64,000 nt of DNA. Source: Streptomyces sp. ITFR-16. GTDB taxonomy: Bacteria; Actinomycetota; Actinomycetes; Streptomycetales; Streptomycetaceae. The DNA is taken from positions 3,534,001 through 3,598,000 of the forward strand of contig NZ_CP134609.1 of NCBI RefSeq assembly GCF_031844705.1. The letters are read 5' to 3'. The notes below the pieces were generated by a model, which did no database searches, had not been told where the DNA came from, and saw only the letters and a program-made list of their open reading frames with translations. Position numbers and translations under genes: made by a program. Of this stretch, positions 35,713 to 43,395 are shown in pieces; within the stretch, counting starts at the first letter, position 1, and each line of letters begins with the position of its first letter.

Positions 35713-36564
35713 ATGCCGCTCGTCAGCACCGGTGAACTCGTCTCCGCCGCCCAGGCGCAGGGACGCGGGATCGCCGCCTTCAACGTCATCACGCTGGAAC
35801 ACGCGGAGGCCATCGCCACCGGCGCGGAGCGTGCCGGGGCCCCCGCCATCCTCCAGATCTCGGAGAACGCCGTGAAGTTCCACGGCGGCCGGCTCTCCGC
35901 CGTCGCCGCCGCGGCCGCCGCCGTCGCCCGGACCTCCGGCGCCCCGCTCGCCCTGCACCTCGACCACGTCGAGTCCGTGGACCTGCTGCACCAGGCGCAC
36001 GACGAGGGCTTCGGCTCGGTGATGTTCGACGCCTCCAAGCTGAGCTACGAGGAGAACGTCCGGGCCACCGCCGAGGCGGTCGCCTGGGGCCATGAGCGCG
36101 GCATATGGATCGAGGCCGAGCTCGGCAAGGTCGGCGGCAAGGAGGGCGAGGCCCCGCTCGACGCCCACGCCCCCGGCGTCCGCACCGACCCGGCCGAGGC
36201 CGCCGCGTACGTCGCCGCCACCGGCGTCGACGCGCTGGCCGTCGCGGTCGGCTCCTCGCACGCCATGACCGAGCGCACCGCCGCCCTGGACCACGCCCTG
36301 ATCGGCCGGCTGCGCGACGCCGTGCCCGTGCCGCTGGTGCTGCACGGCTCCAGCGGCGTCCCGGACGAGGAGATCCGCCAGGCGGTCGCCACCTCCGGCA
36401 TGGTCAAGATCAATGTGGGCACGGCCCTGAACACCGCGTTCACCGGAGCCGTCCGCTCCTACCTCGCCGAGCACACCACCGGCGTGGACCCCCGCAAGTA
36501 CATCGCCCCGGGCCGCGAGGCCATGGCCGCGACGGTGGCCGGCTTCCTCGCCCTGATGGGCTGA
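35713..36564 (+). CDS. Class II ketose-bisphosphate aldolase (KbaY/GatY/Fba-like)
   Basis: This 283-residue zinc aldolase cleaves a ketose-1,6-bisphosphate to dihydroxyacetone phosphate and glyceraldehyde 3-phosphate. Zinc and substrate motifs are ALHLDHVESVDLL, IEAELGKVGGKE, LHGSSGVPDEEIRQA and KINVGTALNTAF. At 283 residues it is of the short KbaY/GatY class rather than the longer Fba class. It lies 59 bases after the PfkB kinase, so the two form a functional pair; tagatose or fructose bisphosphate is possible. A hairpin follows its stop. Confidence 0.92.
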   Translation: MPLVSTGELVSAAQAQGRGIAAFNVITLEHAEAIATGAERAGAPAILQISENAVKFHGGRLSAVAAAAAAVARTSGAPLALHLDHVESVDLLHQAHDEGFGSVMFDASKLSYEENVRATAEAVAWGHERGIWIEAELGKVGGKEGEAPLDAHAPGVRTDPAEAAAYVAATGVDALAVAVGSSHAMTERTAALDHALIGRLRDAVPVPLVLHGSSGVPDEEIRQAVATSGMVKINVGTALNTAFTGAVRSYLAEHTTGVDPRKYIAPGREAMAATVAGFLALMG

Positions 36565-36582
36565 GGGACGAGCGACAACGGA

Positions 36583-36614
36583 CCGGCCCCCTCGCCCGGA
36601 GGCGAGGGGGCCGG
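36583..36614. terminator. Terminator between the aldolase and the CBM35 gene
   Basis: A 14-bp perfect stem (36583-36596 with 36601-36614, loop CGGA) lies between two convergent genes and can end both. Confidence 0.78.
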
Positions 36615-36639
36615 ATCTCGTGCGTGCGGGCCTGGCGGG

Positions 36640-37620
36640 TCAGCGGGTCTGGTGACCGGCCTTCAGCGACAGCTGGTCCAGGTTGGCATCGCACTGATCT
36701 CCCTCGTTGCAGGAGATCATCAGCGTGTTCGGACCCTTGGTCAGGTTGACGTAGGCGTACGTCGTCGTCCAGCCCTTCTCCAGATCGCCCTCGGGGGCGT
36801 TGGCGAAGTTCTTCATGTTGATGTCGCGGGGGTCCTCGGAGTTGACCGTCAGGGACGTCTTGGCGTCCTTGCCCGGCACGCCGTAGGTCACGAACAGCGT
36901 GTACTCGCCGGCCTCCGGCACCTCGACCGACCAGGTCGCGGACCGGCCCACCTCGTTGAGGTTGATGTACTGGCCGCTGGCGCTCTTGGCACCCTTGACG
37001 CTGTTGTCGAGCTGGGCCGTGCCGCCGAGCTTCAGCGACGCGGCGTCCTGCTTCGGCAGCTCCGCGGGGGCCGACGGGCTCGCGGACTCCTGCGGCTTCG
37101 GGGACTCCTCGACCTGGTCGCCGGGGCCGGCCGAGGACGTCGCCTCGTCCTTCTTCTTGTCCTTGTCGCCGTCGCCGGTGAGCAGCGCGACACCGATGCC
37201 GATGAGCACCACCGCGACCACGGCGAGCGCCGCGATCAGCAGACCCTTGGTGTTCGGACCGCCCTTGCCGGGACCGCCTGCGCCGCCGCGGCCGCCCTGG
37301 TGGGGCACCTGCGCGGTCGCGGCGCCGCCGGGGTAGGTCTCCGGGGCGGCGTACTGCGCGTTCGGCTGGCCGTACGGGCCGTTCGGCGCCTGGGGCGGGT
37401 AGCCGTACCCCTGGTGCGGCACCTGCTGCCCGTACTGGCGCTCGCCGACGGTCCGCACCTGGTTGTACGAGGTGCGGGGCACACCCGGCTGCGCGGCGGG
37501 GCCGGGGTAGCCGTAGCCGCCCTGTCCCGGCGGCTGTGCACCGGCCGCCTGCCCGTCCTCGTAGAGGTAGCCGAACGGATCGTCGTCCTCGGGTGTGCTC
37601 GCGCCGTTGTTCCCGGCCAT
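36640..37620 (-). CDS. CBM35-domain membrane protein
   Basis: This 326-residue protein has a Gly/Tyr/Pro/Gln-rich cytosolic N-terminal region (residues 1-125), one transmembrane helix (LLIAALAVVAVVLIGIGVAL), an acidic Ser/Pro linker and an exported C-terminal beta-sandwich of the CBM35/6 type (about 195-320; QLDNSV, YINLNEVGRSATWSV, NTLMISCNEGDQCDANLDQL). It probably binds sugar, perhaps wall or exopolysaccharide, without an enzyme domain. The ATG at 37620 is preferred to one seven codons upstream. Its neighbours are an amino-sugar cluster and cdgB, so a link to surface polysaccharide is suggestive only. Confidence 0.85.
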   Translation of the reverse strand: MAGNNGASTPEDDDPFGYLYEDGQAAGAQPPGQGGYGYPGPAAQPGVPRTSYNQVRTVGERQYGQQVPHQGYGYPPQAPNGPYGQPNAQYAAPETYPGGAATAQVPHQGGRGGAGGPGKGGPNTKGLLIAALAVVAVVLIGIGVALLTGDGDKDKKKDEATSSAGPGDQVEESPKPQESASPSAPAELPKQDAASLKLGGTAQLDNSVKGAKSASGQYINLNEVGRSATWSVEVPEAGEYTLFVTYGVPGKDAKTSLTVNSEDPRDINMKNFANAPEGDLEKGWTTTYAYVNLTKGPNTLMISCNEGDQCDANLDQLSLKAGHQTR

Positions 37621-37772
37621 CCCTGGGTCACTCCTCACCATGTCGCCAGCCGTCGCCGAATATCGCCAGCCGTCGCCGACCGGCCGAGCCTACCCCGAAC
37701 GGACCACGCCAAGAATTGCCGGAGGCGCGGCGGGAACCGGGGCGGGGTAGGGGGACGACGCGCCGGAGAACG

Positions 37773-39410
37773 TCAGCCGGCCCTGCGGTGAACCTTGGAA
37801 CGGGACCGCTTCTCGATGTACATCCGCTGGTCGGCGGAGCGCAGCACCTCTTCCGCCGTCATCCCGCAGGCGGCCCAGCCGATGCCGAAGCTCGCCCCGA
37901 CCCGCACCGCCCGGCCGTCGAACCGAATGGGCGGAATGATGGCGTTACGCAGGCGTACGGCCAGGTCCGCGGCGTCCGCGGCCCCCAGCCCGTCCGCGAG
38001 AACGACGAATTCGTCACCCCCGAGCCGGGCGACGGTGTCCCCGTCCCGGACGCAGGTGGTGAGCCGGCGGGCGACCTCGATGAGAACCGCGTCACCCGTG
38101 TGGTGCCCGAAGCGGTCGTTGATCGACTTGAAGCCGTCGAGGTCGCAGAAGAGGACCGCGAGCCCCTTCGAACCGTCGTCGGCAGCCGTGTCGGGTGCGA
38201 CGGAATGCACATGGTGGTCGAACGGCCCGGCCCCCGGCCCCTCGGAGGGGAAGCCCGCCGCCCGCGCGTCGTCCACGTCCCCGTACGCCGCGTCCAGCGC
38301 CTCCACGTCCGTGGACGCCACCGCGTGCGGGCGGGCGCAGAGCCGGGCCCCGAGGCGGGCGCGCAGCTCGGCGCTGTTGGGCAGGCCGGTGAGGGCGTCG
38401 TGCGAGGCGCGGTGCGCGAGGTTCAGCTCGTGGCGCTTGCGCTCCTCGATGTCCTCGACGTGCGTGAGCAGGAAGCGCGGCCCGTCCGCGGTGTCGGCCA
38501 CCACGGAGTTGCGCAGCGAGACCCAGAGGTACGTCCCGTCCCTGCGGCCGAGCCGCAGCTCGGCCCGGCCGCCCTCGGCGGAGGTGCGCAGCAGGGTGCC
38601 GATGTCCTCGGGGTGGACCAGATCGGCGAAGGAGTAGCGCCGCAGCACGGAGGCGGGGCGGCCCAGGAGCCGGCACAGGGCGTCGTTGGTGCGCAGCAGC
38701 CGGCCGTGCTGGTCGCCGCCCATCTCGGCGATGGCCATCCCGCTGGGGGCGTACTCGAAGGCCTGGCGGAAGGATTCCTCGCTGGCCCGCAGCGCCTGCT
38801 GCTCGCGCTCCAGGCGGACCAGGGCCCGCTGCATGTTGGCGCGGAGCCGTGCGTTGCTGATCGCGATGGCCGACTGGGACGCGTACATCTGCAGGGCCTC
38901 GCGGCCCCAGGCACCGGGGCGGCGTCCGTTGCGCGGCCGGTCGACGGATATGACGCCCAGGAGGTCGGAGCCGCCGCCCGAGGCGTACATCGGCGCGTAG
39001 AGCCGGTCCTGCGGGTGCCACTCGTCCTCGAAGCGGGGCTCGGGGCCCTCGGTGTGCCACTGCGGTACGTCGTCGTCGAGGAGGACCCAGCCGTCGGTGT
39101 GCGGTATGAAGCGGAGCTCGTCCCAGACCTCGCCCATGGCGAGCCGGCGGTCCCAGGAGGTGCGGGAGCCCACGCGGCCGGTGATCAGGGCCTCGGCGGC
39201 GCTGTTGCCCGCGAAGGCGGCGACGACGAGATCACCGTCGGGACGGACCAGATTGACGCAGGCCAGCTCGTAGCCGAGACCGGCGACGATTCCGTCGGCC
39301 ACGGTCTGCAGTGTGTCGGCCAGGCTCCGTGCCGTATTGAGATCGGCCACGGCCTGGTGCAGCTGCCGCATCGTCGCAAGACGGACGTACGGCTCCGACT
39401 CGGCCTCCAT
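37773..39410 (-). CDS. cdgB: Diguanylate cyclase CdgB (GAF-PAS-GGDEF)
   Basis: This 545-residue c-di-GMP synthase is orthologous in order and context to S. coelicolor CdgB, a BldD-controlled regulator of development. Domains: GAF (about 10-190), a PAS/PAC (about 205-325; FEYAPSGMAIAEM, LLTHVEDIEERKRHE) and GGDEF (about 335-535). GGDEF is intact at about residues 463-467, and the inhibitory I-site RDGD lies five residues before it. Between DALTGLPN and LAVLFCDLDGF there is an insert of roughly 70 Ala/Asp-rich residues instead of about 20. The ATG at 39410 has GGGGAG upstream; another ATG lies 14 codons earlier. No EAL domain is present. Confidence 0.93.
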   Translation of the reverse strand: MEAESEPYVRLATMRQLHQAVADLNTARSLADTLQTVADGIVAGLGYELACVNLVRPDGDLVVAAFAGNSAAEALITGRVGSRTSWDRRLAMGEVWDELRFIPHTDGWVLLDDDVPQWHTEGPEPRFEDEWHPQDRLYAPMYASGGGSDLLGVISVDRPRNGRRPGAWGREALQMYASQSAIAISNARLRANMQRALVRLEREQQALRASEESFRQAFEYAPSGMAIAEMGGDQHGRLLRTNDALCRLLGRPASVLRRYSFADLVHPEDIGTLLRTSAEGGRAELRLGRRDGTYLWVSLRNSVVADTADGPRFLLTHVEDIEERKRHELNLAHRASHDALTGLPNSAELRARLGARLCARPHAVASTDVEALDAAYGDVDDARAAGFPSEGPGAGPFDHHVHSVAPDTAADDGSKGLAVLFCDLDGFKSINDRFGHHTGDAVLIEVARRLTTCVRDGDTVARLGGDEFVVLADGLGAADAADLAVRLRNAIIPPIRFDGRAVRVGASFGIGWAACGMTAEEVLRSADQRMYIEKRSRSKVHRRAG

Positions 39411-39545
39411 TGCTCGCACTCCCCGAGACCTCGACAGCACTCCAGGTTTCATATCGACGTACGTGACGTACTTACTGCAGTGTCACGGCCACTGAATCAC
39501 AGCGAGCTGTGCACCCGGTACACAGGGTCAACAAATATTGCGCTC

Positions 39546-39561
39546 TGTGACTCAAGTCACA
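39546..39561. promoter_or_regulatory. Palindrome matching a Crp-type site upstream of cdgB/flavin reductase
   Basis: TGTGAC and GTCACA are perfect 6-base inverted repeats around TCAA; the inner sequence fits GTG-N6-GNCAC, the remembered S. coelicolor Crp consensus. It lies between the divergent cdgB (136 bases) and flavin reductase (105 bases) genes. Confidence 0.5.
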
Positions 39562-39666
39562 AGAACTGGTAAAGGGGGCTTTGCGGACCCGTGGCCCAGG
39601 TCCTAGGACCCGGCTGGTCCCCTGGCCCGATGCGGGGGCACGCCGCGCGCGGCTAGCGTTCCCGGT

Positions 39667-40230
39667 GTGTTGCAGACGAAGCCCCCCGCCCCGCGTGACG
39701 AAGCCGTCCCCCATGCTGAGGGGGTGAGCAACGAAGAGTTCCGCGGCGCCCTCGCCCGACTGGCCGCCGGCGTGGTGCTGATCACCGCCCAGGAGCCGCC
39801 GCTCGACGAGGACGGGCGCGGTGAGGACGTCGGGATGACCGCGACCGCCTTCATGTCGGTGTCGCTGGATCCGCCGCTGGTCATGGTGAGCCTGCGCAAC
39901 GACTCGCGGATGGACGACCTGCTGGCGGAGCAGCCGCTGTGGGCCGTCTCGGTCCTGGCGGAGAGCCAGCGGCACATCGCGGGACGCTTCGCGATGAAGG
40001 GCCGGATCAGCGACCGGCTGCTCTTCGAGGACATCCCCTATGTACGCGGGGAGATCACCGGGGCTCCGCTGGCCGGGGGCGCGCTGGCGGTCCTGGAGTG
40101 CCGGACGGAGCAGCGGATCGTGGCGGGTGACCACACGCTGGTGATCGGGCGGGTGCTGAGCGCGCGGCTGCCGAGCGACGACGGCGGACCGCTGACGTAC
40201 TTCAAGGGGCGCTACCGGCACCTCGGCTGA
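39667..40230 (+). CDS. Flavin reductase-like domain protein
   Basis: This protein of about 187 residues belongs to the FMN-binding split-barrel flavin reductase group (HpaC/Flared-like), which supplies reduced flavin to a monooxygenase. Conserved parts are RLAAGVVLITA, MTATAFMSVSLDPPLVMVSL, LLAEQPLWAVSVLAE and the terminal LTYFKGRYRHLG. The GTG at 39667 is the probable start; no strong ribosome-binding site is visible, and internal GTG at 39724 (GVSNEEFRGAL) could be used instead. No monooxygenase gene is adjacent, so the partner is unknown. Confidence 0.85.
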   Translation: MLQTKPPAPRDEAVPHAEGVSNEEFRGALARLAAGVVLITAQEPPLDEDGRGEDVGMTATAFMSVSLDPPLVMVSLRNDSRMDDLLAEQPLWAVSVLAESQRHIAGRFAMKGRISDRLLFEDIPYVRGEITGAPLAGGALAVLECRTEQRIVAGDHTLVIGRVLSARLPSDDGGPLTYFKGRYRHLG

Positions 40231-40255
40231 GGCCGGCCGCCACGCCCCCTCGGCT

Positions 40256-40681
40256 TTACCAGTCGCGGCCGGAGCGGCCGCGCTTGGTGTCGCCGCGCTG
40301 CTTCTTCTCGCGCAGCCGGCGCTCGTTGATGCCGCGCGGGACCTTGCGCTTGACGCGCGGCTTGGGGGGCGGCGCGGTGGCCTCGGCGAGCAGGGCCGTG
40401 AGCCGTACGGCGGCCGTCTCGCGGTTGCGCCACTGCGAGCGGTGCTCCGAGGAGCGGACCGACACCACGCCGTTGACCAGCCGGTTCGCCAGCCGCTCCA
40501 GCGCGCGCTCCTTCCACACCTCGGGCAGCGACTCGGTGGCCGCGAGGTCGAAGCGCAGCTCCACCTGGGAGTCGCTGGTGTTGACGTGCTGCCCGCCGGG
40601 CCCGGAGGACCGCGAGAAACGCCACATGAGCTCGGCCTCCGGCAGGAGGACGGCACCGCGGATGACATAGGGCCCGGACAT
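40256..40681 (-). CDS. arfB: Peptidyl-tRNA hydrolase ArfB (ribosome rescue)
   Basis: This protein of about 141 residues, of the YaeJ/ArfB family, rescues stalled ribosomes by hydrolysing peptidyl-tRNA. The catalytic GGQ is in SSGPGGQHVNTSDSQVELRF, and the basic C-terminal tail (KPRVKRKVPRGINERRLREK) binds the mRNA channel. The ATG at 40681 gives MSGPYVIRGAV; three codons further upstream is another ATG. Length matches the family. It is convergent with the flavin reductase gene, 25 bases apart. Confidence 0.94.
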   Translation of the reverse strand: MSGPYVIRGAVLLPEAELMWRFSRSSGPGGQHVNTSDSQVELRFDLAATESLPEVWKERALERLANRLVNGVVSVRSSEHRSQWRNRETAAVRLTALLAEATAPPPKPRVKRKVPRGINERRLREKKQRGDTKRGRSGRDW

Positions 40682-40861
40682 GACACCCATGTTCCCCGGC
40701 CCAGCGGGTGTTCGTCACCTTCTTTTGCCGAGCCCGGCCGCCGGTTCGGTAAAGAAAGTAAAGGCGGATGGAACCTCGCGGTCCCCTGTCTGCGTTATGG
40801 ACTGTGACGGTAGCTTCGTGATGGCACGAAGCCCGCACACGACAGATGAAAGGGACTTCCC

Positions 40862-41437
40862 ATGGCAGTAAGCCTGTCCAAGGGCGGCAACGTCTCCCTC
40901 ACCAAGGAGGCCCCCGGCCTCACCGCCGTCACGGTCGGCCTCGGCTGGGACGTCCGTACCACCACCGGCACCGACTTCGACCTCGACGCCTCGGCGATCG
41001 CGGTCAACGCCGCGGGGAAGGTCTTCTCCGACGGTCACTTCGTCTTCTTCAACAACAAGTCGACGCCGGACCAGACCATCGTGCACACCGGTGACAACGT
41101 CACGGGTGAGGGCGAGGGCGACGACGAGCAGATCAACGTCAACCTGGCGGGCCTGCCGGCCGACATCGACAAGATCGTCTTCCCGGTGTCGATCTACGAC
41201 GCCGAGACCCGCAGCCAGAACTTCGGCCAGGTGCGCAACGCCTACATCCGCATCCTGAACCAGGCGGGCGGCAGCGAGATCGCGCGCTACGACCTGAGCG
41301 AGGACGCCGCCACCGAGACCGCCATGGTCTTCGGCGAGCTGTACCGCAACGGCGCCGAGTGGAAGTTCCGCGCCGTGGGCCAGGGTTACGCCTCCGGCCT
41401 GCGCGGCATCGCCCAGGACTTCGGCGTCAGCCTCTGA
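40862..41437 (+). CDS. TerD-family stress protein
   Basis: This 191-residue calcium-binding TerD/CABP domain protein starts [20 protein letters not shown]. The two Asp-rich loops of the family are [10 protein letters not shown] and the later [12 protein letters not shown], with [13 protein letters not shown] between strands. These proteins are linked to tellurite, stress and developmental responses in streptomycetes, but the biochemical activity is not established. GAAAGGGA lies 6-8 bases before the ATG. It is a single-gene unit closed by a strong hairpin. Confidence 0.95.
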   Translation: MAVSLSKGGNVSLTKEAPGLTAVTVGLGWDVRTTTGTDFDLDASAIAVNAAGKVFSDGHFVFFNNKSTPDQTIVHTGDNVTGEGEGDDEQINVNLAGLPADIDKIVFPVSIYDAETRSQNFGQVRNAYIRILNQAGGSEIARYDLSEDAATETAMVFGELYRNGAEWKFRAVGQGYASGLRGIAQDFGVSL

Positions 41438-41474
41438 CCCGAAGCACCTGAAGCACCTGAAGTACCCATCTGTA

Positions 41475-41515
41475 CGGGAGCCCCCGGCCGAACGTCCTGC
41501 GGCCGGGGGCTCCCG
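41475..41515 (+). terminator. Terminator of the terD-like gene
   Basis: A 16-bp perfect stem (41475-41490 with 41500-41515, nine-base loop) lies 38 bases past the terD-like stop. Confidence 0.8.
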
Positions 41516-41731
41516 CATGCCCGCATAGCACATCTCGCGGCCAACAAGGCGAACGCCACGCGGTGTTGTCCGATCGATGGAAGTCCGCCGGATAGCGGAC
41601 ACAGACGAACCCCAGTCGGACAAGAAACGGTCAAAGAAATGTGAGGCATTTGTTAGTACACCGTCAATGTCGGTCATTCAGTGGCACGCTCTCCGCTCGT
41701 AACCCCCCACGGAACGAGCAACGGAGAACGC

Positions 41732-43315
41732 ATGACCCCCCACATGAACACCCGTCGCGCCGCAGCCCTGGCCGCCGTGGCCGCGATGGTCGTCGTCGGA
41801 GTGCAGACCGGTGCGGCGAACGCCCACCCGAACACCCCCGGCGACTCCCCCTCCGCCTCAACCCGCACCTCCTCGCCCGCCTTCAGCAGCGCCTCGGCGC
41901 GCACCGCCGCCATCAAGTCGGCCCAGTCCGACGTCTCCTCCGCCGCCGCGACGCTCGGCCTCGGCGCCAAGGAGAAGCTGATCGTCCGTGACGTCATCAA
42001 GGACGCCAACGGCACGGTCCACACCCGCTACGAGCGCACCTACGACGGTCTGCCCGTCCTCGGCGGCGACCTCGTCACCCACACCGCCGCGAGCGGCAAG
42101 CTCAAGAGCGTCACCAAGGCGACCAAGGCCCGGATATCCGTGCCGTCCACGACGGCGAAGATCAAGACCGCGGCGAGCGCCCGCAAGGTGATCTGGGCGG
42201 GCGACGGCAAGCCCGTCCTCGCGCTCGAGTCCGTGAAGACCGGGGTGCAGAAGGACGGCACCCCGAGCCGCAAGCGCGTCCTCACCGACGCCACCACCGG
42301 CAAGACCCTGCACAGCTACGAGGAGATCGAGACCGCCGGCGTCGGCAACAGCCAGTACAGCGGCAAGGTCGACCTCTCCACCACCGAGTCCGGCTCCGGC
42401 TTCGAGCTGACCGACGGCGACCGCGGCGGCCACAAGACCTACGACCTGAACCAGGGCGAGAGCGGCACCGGCGACCTGGTCACCGACGACGACAACACCT
42501 GGGGCGACGGCACCGGCAACGACCGCCAGACCGCCGCCGTGGACGCCCACTACGGCGCGGCCGTGACCTGGGACTTCTACAAGTCGGCGTTCGGCCGCGA
42601 CGGCATCGCCGGCGACGGCAAGGCCGCCTACTCCCGGGTCCACTACGGCGACGCGTACGTCAACGCCTTCTGGGACGACAGCTGCTTCTGCATGACGTAC
42701 GGCGACGGCGCCGACAACAAGAGCGCCCTCACCGGCCTCGACGTCGCCGGCCACGAGATGAGCCACGGCCTGACCGCGTCCACCGCCAACCTCAACTACT
42801 CGGGCGAGTCCGGCGGCCTCAACGAGGCCACCAGCGACATCTTCGGCACCTCGGTGGAGTTCTTCGCCGACAACGCCACCGACGTCGGTGACTACCTCAT
42901 CGGCGAGAAGATCGACATCAACGGCGACGGCACCCCGCTGCGCTACATGGACGAGCCCAGCAAGGACGGCGGCTCGGCCGACTACTGGGACAGCAGCGTC
43001 GGCGACCTGGACGTGCACTACTCGTCCGGTGTGGCCAACCACTTCTTCTACCTGCTGTCCGAGGGCAGCGGCGCGAAGACCATCAACGGCGTCGACTACG
43101 ACTCCCCGACCTCCGACGGCTCCACCGTCACCGGCATCGGCCGGGACAAGGCCGTCCAGATCTGGTTCAAGGCCCTGTCCGAGTACATGACCTCGACCAC
43201 CGACTACGCGGACGCCCGCACGGCGACCGAGAAGGCCGCGACCGACCTGTACGGCGCCGACAGCGAAGAGCTCGCCGCCGTGGACGCCGCCTGGACCGGC
43301 GTCAACGTGAAGTGA
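41732..43315 (+). CDS. Secreted M4-family (thermolysin-like) metalloprotease
   Basis: This 527-residue pre-pro-protease cuts extracellular proteins. ATG 41732 has GGAGAACGC before it. A signal peptide (TRRAAALAAVAAMVVVGVQTGAANA) is followed by an FTP/PepSY propeptide (about 45-200; YERTYDGLPVLGGDLVTHT). The catalytic domain holds the zinc site HEMSH (about residue 340) with the third ligand in GGLNEATSDIFG, and the C-terminal helical domain has VHYSSGVANHFFYLL. All catalytic residues are present. About 290 bases of noncoding sequence precede it, including the preceding terminator and its own AT-richer promoter region. Confidence 0.96.
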   Translation: MTPHMNTRRAAALAAVAAMVVVGVQTGAANAHPNTPGDSPSASTRTSSPAFSSASARTAAIKSAQSDVSSAAATLGLGAKEKLIVRDVIKDANGTVHTRYERTYDGLPVLGGDLVTHTAASGKLKSVTKATKARISVPSTTAKIKTAASARKVIWAGDGKPVLALESVKTGVQKDGTPSRKRVLTDATTGKTLHSYEEIETAGVGNSQYSGKVDLSTTESGSGFELTDGDRGGHKTYDLNQGESGTGDLVTDDDNTWGDGTGNDRQTAAVDAHYGAAVTWDFYKSAFGRDGIAGDGKAAYSRVHYGDAYVNAFWDDSCFCMTYGDGADNKSALTGLDVAGHEMSHGLTASTANLNYSGESGGLNEATSDIFGTSVEFFADNATDVGDYLIGEKIDINGDGTPLRYMDEPSKDGGSADYWDSSVGDLDVHYSSGVANHFFYLLSEGSGAKTINGVDYDSPTSDGSTVTGIGRDKAVQIWFKALSEYMTSTTDYADARTATEKAATDLYGADSEELAAVDAAWTGVNVK

Positions 43316-43395
43316 CCTTCCTCGCGAAGTGACCTTTCGAAACGAAGCGACCGTCACCACGAGGTAACCCCCCACCGCTTCGCTCCGGGAGCCGG

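Noticed and set aside
39453..39500. GTACGT-G-ACGTAC palindrome at 39459-39471 as a BldD site for cdgB
   Set aside because: Does not fit the remembered BldD consensus TNAC-N5-GTNA; kept only as an unassigned inverted repeat.
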